From: Lachnospiraceae bacterium
GTDB taxonomy: Bacteria > Bacillota > Clostridia > Lachnospirales > Lachnospiraceae
Length of the DNA stretch: 9,690 nucleotides
Assembly (NCBI GenBank): GCA_009774585.1
Contig: VSOA01000139.1
Span: 1-9,690 of the forward strand
Reading direction: 5' to 3'
The notes beneath the pieces are model-generated. The model was not told where the DNA came from and did no database searches. It saw nothing but the letters and a program-made list of their open reading frames with translations. Below are positions 1 to 6,520 of the stretch, in pieces; the first letter of the stretch is position 1; every line of letters starts with the position of its first letter. A program made the translations under genes and the position numbers.

Positions 1-192
1 CAAATTGTGGACTACCCACGGTGCCGCATCTACCGTGAGTTCCTCCGCAGCCTTATGGAAGATAGGGACATCCGCACAAACGGAAGCTCCTATCTTTTTT
101 ATTACATGACACTCTGCTCCTATGCCAACTTCCGATCCTCCTACCGCACTCAAGGGTATCATCCGGCTCTTTATGGCTCTTTGTCTGCCTGA
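1..192 (+). pseudogene. Partial ORF at left edge, unidentified (possible mobile-element protein fragment)
   Basis: The frame is open from the first base and ends at a TGA at 190-192. It is rich in Arg, Tyr and Ser, with a segment reading YREFLRSLMEDRDIRTNG followed by a YLFYYMTLCSYANFRSSYR-like stretch. That composition reminds me of short conserved proteins in Clostridia integrative elements, but this is recollection, not a match I can show. After about position 148 the residues become low in character (TQGYHPALYGSLSA), and a minus-strand ORF covers the same bases. I therefore think the real gene is truncated at its 3' end near 148 and runs into unrelated DNA. GC here is about 55%, higher than the transporter genes that follow. 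The start lies outside the window and no function is assigned. Confidence 0.35.
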
Positions 193-340
193 TACTATCC
201 AGATATTCAAAGCAGGTTATATGATCCGGCAAAACCTCATCAGTTACAAATAACACTCTCGGCTTTTTTTCAAACGCACATCCTGCAAAATATGTCCTGA
301 GTTTTTCTTCACTCCCTACAAAGCCTTTCACTGTATACAT
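53..340 (-). CDS. Hypothetical protein, N-terminal part plausible, C-terminus probably out of context
   Basis: The ATG at 340 is preceded by GGGAGGAAAAA, a strong ribosome site, so translation start here is credible. The first 50-60 residues (beginning MYTVKGFVGSEEKLRTYFAG) read like a soluble alpha/beta protein, with a hydrophobic strand VLFVTDEV near residues 29-36. From about residue 65 the sequence becomes Arg/Cys-rich and is antisense to the plus-strand ORF at the window edge, so the native C-terminus was probably lost at a junction near 148. It starts 12 bp from repeat B1 and would be the next gene downstream of the small membrane protein remnant on the minus strand. I do not recognise the family. 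Confidence 0.4.
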   Translation of the reverse strand: MYTVKGFVGSEEKLRTYFAGCAFEKKPRVLFVTDEVLPDHITCFEYLDSIRQTKSHKEPDDTLECGRRIGSWHRSRVSCNKKDRSFRLCGCPYLP

Positions 341-352
341 TTTTTCCTCCCA

Positions 353-514
353 TTAAATACAACAGTCTTCACACTCTCAATGTAATCTTTCCGCTATCGT
401 CAAATAGATAAATAAAGAAAAAAAGCGAGATACACTGAACTTATTGCTAAAGCAGCCTTTGATATTGCATTTCTCGTTTTTTTGTTTTTTATCAAGCAGA
501 TAGCAAATACAAAA
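353..514. repeat. Repeat B, copy 1 (B1), direct orientation
   Basis: This 162-bp segment recurs at 3618-3780. By eye there are two substitutions (T/G at the CTT-CCG and GATAT-GCAT positions) and one base missing from a poly-A run (7 A here, 8 A in copy 2). Homology begins at TTAAATAC and stops abruptly after CAAATACAAAA. Copy 2 covers codons 50-94 of an intact small membrane protein gene plus 24 bp downstream, so this copy is a detached 3' piece of that gene. The adjoining 515-601 has no homology to that gene and holds no gene or terminator that I can see. Confidence 0.9.
376..514 (-). pseudogene. 3' remnant of small membrane protein gene (S2 paralogue)
   Basis: Read on the minus strand, this repeats the coding of residues 50-94 of the intact gene at 3642-3926, including the FAICLIKNKKTRNAIS-like loop between two hydrophobic segments. 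The N-terminal half is absent: upstream of 514 the frame meets a TGA within about 20 bases and no start is available. The poly-A tract (plus strand) is one base shorter than in the intact copy, which shifts the frame and ends it after VYLAFFLYLSI. It is a non-functional fragment left by the rearrangement that placed module 1 next to it. Confidence 0.8.
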
Positions 515-601
515 ATAATTTTTGTTCAATATCCCCTATCAGCTCTTACAAAATCAGCAATAACTACCCGTACATTGCGGTCAAAATAATACATGTTATA
601 A

Positions 602-1336
602 TTATTTTTCTATCATATAATCCCTGTTTTTCGGGCATAATATATAAAGCAGTAAAACAGACAGCCCAATAGTTATAAGAAGCGTTACCTCTCCCTGATT
701 TCCTGAAAATAAAGTTCCTCCCACCATTCCACCATTAAAATTAAGTATTTCAAGTCCTGCGGTAATTGCATAATAGCCGCACAGTCCCCTCGGAGCTAAA
801 AAAATACCACAAATTTCTAAAAAAGCTGCAACAAGACTTCCAAATAAATATCCATTTTCTTTTTGAGCGCCAAAAATAATAATCGGCAAGACAGAAATAA
901 AGCTACAAACAGCAAACACAATCTGTTGAACAAAAAAATACCCAACCGATTCTCCAGACACCTCAATGTGGCAGCAAATTACCCCTATAGTGGAGCAAAT
1001 AAATTCTAATATTGCTATGATCAATAAAAAACAAAAACCAACAAACAGCTTTGCACAAATCAATGTCCGTGAATTTATAGCTGCTAAATATATGTTTTTT
1101 AATGTATTGTTTTTATATTCCAAATCAATTAAGTATCCGCATATTAAAGTAATCATAACCGGATATAAAAAACATGAATGGTTCCAAAGCAAGACATCTG
1201 CATATTCTCTTAATGAGAACGTACCATCATAGTTTGTTTGAAATACAGACATCAAGTTAATAAAGAATGTAGCAACAATCACAATAAAAATCGTATTATT
1301 TCTTTTTATTTTTTGAAATTCAGCCAACAGATACAT
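602..1336 (-). CDS. ABC-2 type permease, LanG-like, module 1
   Basis: Second membrane subunit of the module 1 peptide exporter, expected to form the channel in the cytoplasmic membrane with its neighbouring permease and the ATPase. The start is taken at ATG 1336, giving 244 aa; AGGTGA sits 7 bases upstream and contains the stop of the preceding gene, so the two are coupled, with 7 bp between stop and start. About six hydrophobic segments are visible. After the second comes the family's charged loop LEYKNNTLKNIYLAAINSRT, which is expected to contact the ATPase. A longer in-frame start at 1372 has no ribosome site and would overlap the upstream gene. GC is about 30-38%, lower than the ATPase of the same operon. 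The assignment to LanG rather than LanE rests on its position as the second permease. Confidence 0.85.
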   Translation of the reverse strand: MYLLAEFQKIKRNNTIFIVIVATFFINLMSVFQTNYDGTFSLREYADVLLWNHSCFLYPVMITLICGYLIDLEYKNNTLKNIYLAAINSRTLICAKLFVGFCFLLIIAILEFICSTIGVICCHIEVSGESVGYFFVQQIVFAVCSFISVLPIIIFGAQKENGYLFGSLVAAFLEICGIFLAPRGLCGYYAITAGLEILNFNGGMVGGTLFSGNQGEVTLLITIGLSVLLLYILCPKNRDYMIEK

Positions 1337-1343
1337 CGTTTTA

Positions 1344-2093
1344 TCACCTACTATACTTTTTATGAAAACCATAAATTATGAAAATAACCGAAATAAATAC
1401 CGAGCAAAACATAACTCCAACAAACTGCAACCCAGAAAGAGCTATTTCTTCCAGATAAATTGTCATTTTAACTGCGGTATATGGCAGTAAAAATCTATAT
1501 ACTGCCGCAATCGGTAAAAAGGGAAGCGCCCAAACCGGAATTTTTGTAATAGACATAATAAAAATAAAATTAAATATGACAAATATAAAAACAACTATTC
1601 CTGTTACGATATAATTATTTTTCTGATTTATGATCAAAGCAATTATTGGTAATAAGGCTGCACACATTAAAAATCCAATCAACATATGAATGATAAAATT
1701 ACTCCATATCCCAGAAATATCCTTTACTGCCAGACCGATCAAAAAGGACGCAAAAATTGACACAATGGAATAAAGTACAGATACAAGTGCAATAACTATC
1801 AATTTGGCACACAGCCATTTCCCCATTGATACAGGAATCAAGCGCATATTTTTCATAGTGTCGAAATCCTGCTCCATATAGAAAAAAATCATCGCAAACA
1901 TCCCCAACATAAGCGGCATCATAAAGCAATCACCTAACTGAACCATCATTGCAAAAATATTTTTCATATCATATGAGTTAGCAATAACTATAAGCGCAAC
2001 CGGTATCGGAAACATACATGCAGCTAAAGCTGTGCATATGGTAATCTTTTTCCTCTTCAATTTAATAAATTCTTCAATAACCAAATCAACCAA
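1344..2093 (-). CDS. ABC-2 type permease, LanE/MutE-like, module 1, TTG start
   Basis: First membrane subunit of the module 1 exporter, 249 aa with about six hydrophobic segments. The N-terminus VDLVIEEFIKLKRKK is the amphipathic, Lys-rich start common in these permeases. The motif MEQDFDTMKNMRLIPVSMGK after the second segment is the conserved cytoplasmic loop. I place the start at TTG 2093, because AGGAGG lies 8 bases upstream; an ATG at 2141 lies deep in the ATPase gene and lacks a ribosome site. The TTG overlaps the ATPase stop by 8 bp, implying translational coupling. GC falls to about 30% here (one line near 1561 is about 15%) against 45-50% in the ATPase gene, so the permease pair and the ATPase may have different histories. 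Confidence 0.86.
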   Translation of the reverse strand: MVDLVIEEFIKLKRKKITICTALAACMFPIPVALIVIANSYDMKNIFAMMVQLGDCFMMPLMLGMFAMIFFYMEQDFDTMKNMRLIPVSMGKWLCAKLIVIALVSVLYSIVSIFASFLIGLAVKDISGIWSNFIIHMLIGFLMCAALLPIIALIINQKNNYIVTGIVVFIFVIFNFIFIMSITKIPVWALPFLPIAAVYRFLLPYTAVKMTIYLEEIALSGLQFVGVMFCSVFISVIFIIYGFHKKYSR

Positions 2094-3009
2094 TCCCTTC
2101 ACCTCCTGTAATCCTTTTAAAATAATCCACCAGTGTATCATTGCAAAGCCCGGAACTGATAACAGTTATATCCTGCATCACAAGTTCTTTATTGACTGCC
2201 CCCATATCCAAAGAGGTATCATAAAGACGCAGGGTATGATCGTCCTGCACAGAATAATTTTTCAACTGAAATTGATGTTCCAGAATCAGGGCTGCTTTGG
2301 AAACGTCCGAAACCTGCAGGAAGATATACTTACTATTTTTCTTCTCTAACTCGCTCATACTGCTTTCTTCCAAAAGAACTCCATGATCAATGATACCGAT
2401 ATCATCCGCCAGTAACTGGATTTCCGAAAGAATGTGACTGGATATCAGGATCGTTTTCCCACGCTCAACACTCAAATCTTTAATAAAATCCCTGACCTCA
2501 GCAATACCAATAGGGTCAAGGCCATTTGTCGGCTCGTCCAGAATCAGCAATTCCGGATCGTGCAAAATAGCGTTGGCAATGCCCAGGCGCTGCTTCATCC
2601 CAAGGGAATACTTACCAAACAGCTTTTTATCCTTATAGGGCAGACCGACAACCTCCAGGGCATTCTTTACAGCATTGGGTGCCGCTGTGCCACGGAGCCT
2701 CGCAAAAATTTCCAAATTTTCTGTTCCTGTCAGATTCGGATAAAACCCCGGTGTTTCAATAATTGCGCCAATACGGGGATATACCCGCTTTTCCTGACCC
2801 TTAATGTTTTTACCAAATATATCTGCTTCGCCGGACGTGATCGGCGTCAATCCCAGGATCATTTTCATAATCGTAGTTTTCCCGGCCCCATTACGTCCAA
2901 GCAGACCATAAATCTGGCCCCTCTTTACATGGAGATTGACAGCATTGACAGCAGTTTGATCGCCGTACACCTTTGTCAGCTGTTTTGTCTCAATCACATA
3001 TTCACTCAT
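2086..3009 (-). CDS. ABC transporter ATPase, LanF/BcrA-type, module 1
   Basis: Cytoplasmic ATPase driving export of an antimicrobial peptide (lantibiotic or bacitracin-like), 307 aa from ATG 3009. Visible motifs are Walker A GRNGAGKT (residues 38-45), signature YSLGMKQ (134-140), Walker B LLILDEP (154-160) and the H-loop histidine at 192 in ISSHILSE. At the Q-loop position there is Glu85 (IIETP) instead of Gln; this E-loop is known from lantibiotic immunity ATPases. The C-terminal 100 residues are the variable accessory domain. The start at 3009 is chosen because GAGGA lies 8-9 bases upstream; the longer ATG at 3054 runs through the permease remnant. The next gene overlaps its stop by 8 bp. 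No promoter is seen just upstream, so it may depend on read-through from module 2. Confidence 0.93.
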   Translation of the reverse strand: MSEYVIETKQLTKVYGDQTAVNAVNLHVKRGQIYGLLGRNGAGKTTIMKMILGLTPITSGEADIFGKNIKGQEKRVYPRIGAIIETPGFYPNLTGTENLEIFARLRGTAAPNAVKNALEVVGLPYKDKKLFGKYSLGMKQRLGIANAILHDPELLILDEPTNGLDPIGIAEVRDFIKDLSVERGKTILISSHILSEIQLLADDIGIIDHGVLLEESSMSELEKKNSKYIFLQVSDVSKAALILEHQFQLKNYSVQDDHTLRLYDTSLDMGAVNKELVMQDITVISSGLCNDTLVDYFKRITGGEGIG

Positions 3010-3025
3010 AAAATTTTCCTCACTT

Positions 3026-3330
3026 TCAATAACTTTGTTTGTGTAAAGCAGCAACCGATAAGATCGACATTAGAATTACAACGGCCACTTTGGAAAAATA
3101 AAGCTGCGTCTTTGAAACCGGTATGATCAGCAATGCCTTTAACGTGTCGTTCTTATGCTCATCAAAAAACAGGGTTGTGGAAAATATCCCCAAAACGACA
3201 GGTAAAAATAAACTGGTAAGACTTATCTTATCATAGAGCAATCCAGACAAAAACCTCTCCTCTCCGACGTACAGATTTTTTCCCCGAAAGACAAGCATTC
3301 CGTCATTATCGCATCTTACTATAAGTCTTT
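3026..3330 (-). pseudogene. Internal fragment of LanE-type ABC permease (P1)
   Basis: The reading frame gives about 90 recognisable residues from NLYVGEERFLSG to SILSVAAL, containing one clear transmembrane pair and the family loop DEHKNDTLKALLIIPVSKTQ. It lines up with roughly residues 35-110 of the intact permease at 1344-2093 (LPVVLGIF against MPLMLGMF, LIIPVSK against RLIPVSM). The first membrane segment is missing because the frame merges into repeat A1 at about 3330. The C-terminal half is missing because the frame turns into HKQSY and stops 17 bp before the ATPase start at 3009. It is cut at both ends, so a functional protein is unlikely, although an ATG exists at 3298. GC is about 42-45%, like the ATPase beside it. 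Confidence 0.8.
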
Positions 3331-3617
3331 TGAAATGCTCCTTAATCTCACTACCGCATAAAAGTTAAAAATAATGCCAAAACTACCATGCCCATTATCA
3401 ACAGGCACCAAAAAGCGCTGATGAGCGTTGACGCAATATTCACAGGGCTGCAGCTTTCATCACTCCTGACACAGATACCGGAAAGGATGAAACAACCTGC
3501 CACGGCACTGGCAACATTGACACTTGCCCAGACTGTATTCACCCCTTCAGGAAATGTGATTTTAAAGAACACAGGAACAAGCGTTGACGCTGGGAAAATA
3601 CTGACGATCAGCGCCGC
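3330..3617. repeat. Repeat A, copy 1 (A1), direct orientation
   Basis: This 288-bp segment matches 9014-9298 with about ten substitutions and one 3-bp insertion (near 3490), roughly 96% identity by hand alignment. Homology ends exactly at 3617, where repeat B2 begins with no spacer. In copy 2 the segment is codons 12-98 of an intact small membrane protein gene plus about 20 bp beyond its stop, including an AAGGAG that could once have served a following permease gene. Confidence 0.92.
3351..3617 (-). pseudogene. 5'-truncated small membrane protein gene (S3 paralogue)
   Basis: The frame continues from codon 12 equivalent at 3617 (AALIVSIFPASTLVPVFFK) to the TAG at 3351-3353 and ends VVLALFLTFMR like the intact copy at 9035-9331. 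The first 11 codons and the ribosome site are gone; an in-frame TAA supplied by repeat B2 sits immediately upstream. An internal ATG in the NVFF-KITF region has no ribosome site. One in-frame codon insertion changes GFVLSG to GCFILSG. The retained open frame suggests the truncation is recent. Confidence 0.8.
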
Positions 3618-3780
3618 TTAAATACAACAGTCTTCACACTCTCAATGTAATCTTGCCGCTATCGTCAAATAGATAAATAAAGAAAAAAAAGCGAGATACA
3701 CTGAACTTATTGCTAAAGCAGCCTTTGATATGGCATTTCTCGTTTTTTTGTTTTTTATCAAGCAGATAGCAAATACAAAA
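3618..3780. repeat. Repeat B, copy 2 (B2), direct orientation
   Basis: This 163-bp segment is the partner of 353-514, about 98% identical with a single-base length difference in a poly-A run (8 A here). It lies in its natural context: it is the 3' part (codons 50-94) and downstream 24 bp of the intact small membrane protein gene at 3642-3926. Its outer edge joins repeat A1 directly. Confidence 0.92.
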
Positions 3781-3926
3781 CCAACAATAATCAATACGGC
3801 ATACGCCGCAAAAAAGATATACACCCAAGGAGCTTCCATTCCGATTCTCAAATGCCGGATGATAAAGAAAGTCAAAGGAAGCAGGCTAACCCCCAAGGAT
3901 ATTTTTTCTAAAATCTTTTCTTTCAT
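3642..3926 (-). CDS. Small membrane protein S2 at the end of the module 2 transporter operon
   Basis: A 94-aa protein with three likely membrane segments (about residues 10-25, 35-58 and 70-90), separated by short charged loops such as IKNKKTRN. It is probably a real gene: AAGGAGGAG lies 3-4 bases before the ATG at 3926, and only 10 bp separate it from the stop of the upstream permease, so it is cotranslated with the transporter. It resembles the 98-aa protein at 9035-9331 in length, topology and C-terminal pattern (VGFVFAICLI against AGFVLSGICV), and that one also follows a permease. I do not know a named family. A fourth, accessory membrane subunit of the exporter is an inference from the repeated gene order. 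A run of eight T in its coding strand is a possible slippage site. Confidence 0.75.
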   Translation of the reverse strand: MKEKILEKISLGVSLLPLTFFIIRHLRIGMEAPWVYIFFAAYAVLIIVGFVFAICLIKNKKTRNAISKAALAISSVYLAFFSLFIYLTIAARLH

Positions 3927-3936
3927 GATCTCCTCC

Positions 3937-4680
3937 TTAACCGGCTACTATGTCAATCTTCTTCAAGCAACGTGAAGCCAGTAATATAAAAAACACGATA
4001 TAGAAAACCACCATTGGAACCAGCGTTGTTAAGCTGTCAATCGGTAAAGTTTTCTCCTGTGATGACAAACCAAGAATTAGCTGTGAATACGGGAACATAC
4101 TGCCAAGACCCGTAATATAACATACCAATCCCGCAATACACAGACATACCGCAAGTCCAACCGGAACAGCAAAACTTCTTATTTTCATAGAAAGATAAAG
4201 CTGTACTGCCGCAACGCCAAGAGCGCTAAACCACCCCATAAAGAGCCACCAGAGCATACCTATGGGAATAGGCTGTTCAAAACGGAATCCCACTTTACCC
4301 ACAATGATTATGAATATCATCAAAAGTGCCTGTGCCGTAAAAATTGACTTGGCTAACACGACCAACTTAGCGATAAAAATTACAGACCGGGGAATTGGCG
4401 TTGTCATTAAGCTGTTCCAGTTATGGTTAATGTGTTCCAACCGCCATAAAAAGGAAGCACAAATGGCAATCAGAATAGGGAAAAAGAAATACCCATAAAA
4501 TAAACCTGTCTGTAGCCATAGTTGCTGCCACATATCACCATCGTATAAGCTGACAGAGGCATTTATCCCGTAAATAATTGCGCCTATTGCCGCTGTCAAA
4601 AGCGGGAGAACTGTAACCGCTACCCACATATTTGAATGGCGGCTTTTCAAATTTTCCGCACGAATTGCATTGATCAGCAT
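3937..4680 (-). CDS. lanG: Lantibiotic immunity ABC permease, LanG/MutG-like, module 2
   Basis: Second permease of the intact exporter, 247 aa, cytoplasmic membrane, about six hydrophobic segments. It begins MLINAIRAENLKSRHSN, a positively charged cytoplasmic N-terminus, and carries the loop WRLEHINHNWNSLMTTPIPR after the second segment, a hallmark pattern of the MutG/SpaG group. ATG 4680 is preceded by AAGGAGGAG at 7 bases. It lies 14 bp after the stop of the E subunit and 10 bp before the small membrane protein, so four genes form one coupled unit. With the ATPase it should expel a lantibiotic or similar cationic peptide from the membrane. Length and order fit the family. Confidence 0.88.
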   Translation of the reverse strand: MLINAIRAENLKSRHSNMWVAVTVLPLLTAAIGAIIYGINASVSLYDGDMWQQLWLQTGLFYGYFFFPILIAICASFLWRLEHINHNWNSLMTTPIPRSVIFIAKLVVLAKSIFTAQALLMIFIIIVGKVGFRFEQPIPIGMLWWLFMGWFSALGVAAVQLYLSMKIRSFAVPVGLAVCLCIAGLVCYITGLGSMFPYSQLILGLSSQEKTLPIDSLTTLVPMVVFYIVFFILLASRCLKKIDIVAG

Positions 4681-4694
4681 TATAAACTCCTCCT

Positions 4695-5468
4695 TTAATA
4701 CTCATATTTTTCAAATCTCTTCCGGAACACAACATACGCCACAAGACCAACAACAAACAGAATTGCAAGCGGAACAAAGTTGATGTTCCGTACTACTAAC
4801 CCGGAAGATTGCAGATTTCCTGAAGATGTGTCCTGCCCCAACACCATCAGTTCTGCATAGTTACCCCAAATCAAAATGTTGCGGATACCCGGCGGCAGCA
4901 ATGTGGAAATAAACCCAATAAGTGCGCCGATCATACCGATAGACATAGGGATAAGCTGGTTTGTACATACAAGGGAGAAGAAAACCTGAATTGTAACGAC
5001 TACAAATGTTATCATCGCAGTTCCAAGCACAAAACCTAATAACGTTCTTACAGGCAGCGGCTGGACAATTCCCACAGAATTACCATAAGCAATAATGATA
5101 AATGCCTGAATGAAGATTGCCAGCATCATAAGCGTGGATACTATTGTAAATTTGCAGAACCAGATAGATCTGCGGTTCTGATTATTACACTCTAATAACT
5201 TCCATGTGTTTCCCTTATGCTCCATATCGCAAATACGGCTGGCAATGACCGCCGCCAAAATAGGAAAGAATAATCCATTTATAGCGGCTGGACCGATAAT
5301 CAGATCTTCCCATGCCGGTGCAGCGGGATCAGAAATCATGTTTAGAAAATTATTATTATTGCCATAGTTAGAAAAAACAAATAGCAATTCTACGCCCAAG
5401 ATCACCAAAAAGGTCAGAAACACCTTTCGATGTTTCAGCTTATACAATTCAAGCCATAGATATTTCAT
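4695..5468 (-). CDS. lanE: Lantibiotic immunity ABC permease, LanE/MutE-like, module 2
   Basis: First permease of the intact exporter, 257 aa from ATG 5468. Its A overlaps the last base of the ATPase stop (TGATG), so translation is coupled; AAGGAG lies 11 bases upstream within the ATPase gene. The N-terminus MKYLWLELYKLKHRK is the amphipathic charged start of the family, followed by about six hydrophobic segments and the loop DMEHKGNTWKLLECNNQNRR. The extracytoplasmic loop after segment one contains an Asn-rich NYGNNNNF. A TTG one codon earlier (5471) is also in frame but is less likely than the ATG. Its role, with LanG and LanF, is to form the membrane channel for peptide extrusion. Confidence 0.88.
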   Translation of the reverse strand: MKYLWLELYKLKHRKVFLTFLVILGVELLFVFSNYGNNNNFLNMISDPAAPAWEDLIIGPAAINGLFFPILAAVIASRICDMEHKGNTWKLLECNNQNRRSIWFCKFTIVSTLMMLAIFIQAFIIIAYGNSVGIVQPLPVRTLLGFVLGTAMITFVVVTIQVFFSLVCTNQLIPMSIGMIGALIGFISTLLPPGIRNILIWGNYAELMVLGQDTSSGNLQSSGLVVRNINFVPLAILFVVGLVAYVVFRKRFEKYEY

Positions 5469-6370
5469 CAAAGGGTCATCTCCTTCCCGGTCAGATTGAG
5501 GAAAATGTCCTCAAGGCTCTCCCTGTGTTCCTCAACTCGGTAAACAGCAATATCGTTGGCACACAGGTTTTGAACCACCTTACCCGTCTGTTCATCGGAC
5601 AAAGCCCCTAACTGCAAACCGTCCCCGGTTCTTAACGGATTCATATTTCTGAGTATCTGACAAGCCAAGTTATTATCACTGGTTCTCAGAATGATATACG
5701 GCTGCCGCTGTGCATCCAAAACAGACATATTTTCTTGAAAGATCAGCTCACCATGATTGATGATGCCGACCACAGTTGCCATTTGATCTACTTCACTCAG
5801 GATATGGCTGGAAATCATAACGGTCATCCCATACTTCGTTGGCAGTGTTTTGACCAATTCCCGCATTTCCTCAATACCTGCCGGGTCAAGACCATTAGTA
5901 GGTTCATCCAAAACAAGCAATTTAGGACGGCGAGCCAGTGCCATCGCAATTCCAAGCCGCTGCTTCATTCCAAGTGAATAGTTTTTGACCTTCTTATCCA
6001 TTTGTTTTTCCATACGGACAATATGAACTGCCTCCTCGATATTTTTCCGGGGCAAGCCCAGCAGCCTGCGTATTATTTCCATATTTTCCCTGCCAGTCAG
6101 ATGACCATAATAGGACGGGGATTCAATCAGGGAGCCAACGCTTTTCAGAATCTCCTGCCGGTTTTTCTCGTTGAATGACTTTCCCATAATCTCAATACTT
6201 CCTTTGCTGGGCTTGACAAGACCAAGCAGCATCTTCATTGTTGTCGATTTGCCCGCACCATTAGGACCGAGAAAGCCATAAATATCCCCTTCGTTAATTT
6301 GGATATCCAGATCATTAACCCGATAAATACCGTCATACTCTTTTGACAAATTTTCTGTTGATACAACCAT
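5468..6370 (-). CDS. lanF: Lantibiotic immunity ABC ATPase, LanF-like, module 2
   Basis: Cytoplasmic ATPase of the intact exporter, 300 aa. Motifs are Walker A GPNGAGKST (residues 35-43), Glu83 in LIESP at the Q-loop position (the lantibiotic-type E-loop), signature YSLGMKQ (131-137), Walker B LLVLDEP (151-157) and H-loop His189 in ISSHILSE. The last 90 residues form the variable C-terminal region, ending in SLEDIFLNLTGKE. ATG 6370 has AAAGGAG about 10 bases upstream. It is the first gene of the minus-strand operon and is divergent from the response regulator across 150 bp, the usual layout for a sensor-controlled resistance pump such as C. difficile Cpr. The substrate cannot be read from the sequence. 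Confidence 0.94.
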   Translation of the reverse strand: MVVSTENLSKEYDGIYRVNDLDIQINEGDIYGFLGPNGAGKSTTMKMLLGLVKPSKGSIEIMGKSFNEKNRQEILKSVGSLIESPSYYGHLTGRENMEIIRRLLGLPRKNIEEAVHIVRMEKQMDKKVKNYSLGMKQRLGIAMALARRPKLLVLDEPTNGLDPAGIEEMRELVKTLPTKYGMTVMISSHILSEVDQMATVVGIINHGELIFQENMSVLDAQRQPYIILRTSDNNLACQILRNMNPLRTGDGLQLGALSDEQTGKVVQNLCANDIAVYRVEEHRESLEDIFLNLTGKEMTL

Positions 6371-6401
6371 TTTTTGTCTGCTCCTTTCCTAAGCTGATTA
6401 C

Positions 6402-6430
6402 ATCATATACCTTCCACTTTGCGTTACGTT
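6402..6430 (-). promoter_or_regulatory. Candidate promoter of the module 2 operon
   Basis: On the minus strand TATGAT (plus coordinates 6402-6407) is a fair -10, with a poor -35 (AACGTA at 6425-6430) at 17 bp. A weak -35 with direct repeats just upstream is what an activator-dependent LanR promoter would show. The exact hexamers are uncertain. Confidence 0.35.
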
Positions 6431-6438
6431 GGAGTTAA

Positions 6439-6460
6439 CCTTGATTTTACCTTGATTTTG
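6439..6460. promoter_or_regulatory. Tandem 11-bp direct repeat, candidate response-regulator operator
   Basis: CCTTGATTTTA at 6439-6449 is followed without gap by CCTTGATTTTG at 6450-6460, ten of eleven bases identical with one helical turn of spacing. OmpR-family regulators bind as head-to-tail dimers on such repeats. It sits between the divergent promoters, about 8 bp beyond the candidate -35 of the transporter operon, so binding could activate the pump and possibly the regulator genes too. Confidence 0.5.
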
Positions 6461-6490
6461 AAACCACAATTCGTACCATAGTTGAAAATA

Positions 6491-6499
6491 TGATATAAT
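6491..6499 (+). promoter_or_regulatory. Extended -10 promoter of the response regulator gene
   Basis: TGATATAAT fits the extended -10 consensus TGnTATAAT perfectly. The -35 is poor (TTCGTA at 6470-6475, 18-bp spacer), as expected for an extended -10 promoter. Transcription would start near 6506, leaving a leader of only about 15 nt that consists mostly of the AAAGGAG ribosome site. Confidence 0.65.
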
Positions 6500-6520
6500 G
6501 TCGTGGAAAGGAGTGGAAAT

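Noticed and set aside
966..1232. Plus-strand ORF of 88 aa within the module 1 permease
   Set aside because: Antisense to a membrane protein gene; composition is that of a reverse-complement shadow and it lacks a ribosome site.
2434..3126. Long plus-strand ORF of 230 aa
   Set aside because: It is antisense to the ATPase gene whose Walker, signature and H-loop motifs are intact; no ribosome site, and its residues show no domain pattern.
353..3780. Repeat B as target-site duplication or inverted ends of an insertion sequence
   Set aside because: 162 bp is far too long for a target duplication, the copies are direct and not inverted, and no transposase lies between them.
3634..3828. Alternative minus-strand frame overlapping the small membrane protein
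   Set aside because: It has no ribosome site at its start, whereas the 94-aa frame has AAGGAGGAG and is coupled to the upstream permease.
6503..6520. GTG start for the response regulator
   Set aside because: It overlaps the AAAGGAG ribosome site that serves the ATG at 6521, and it adds residues before the normal start of the receiver domain.
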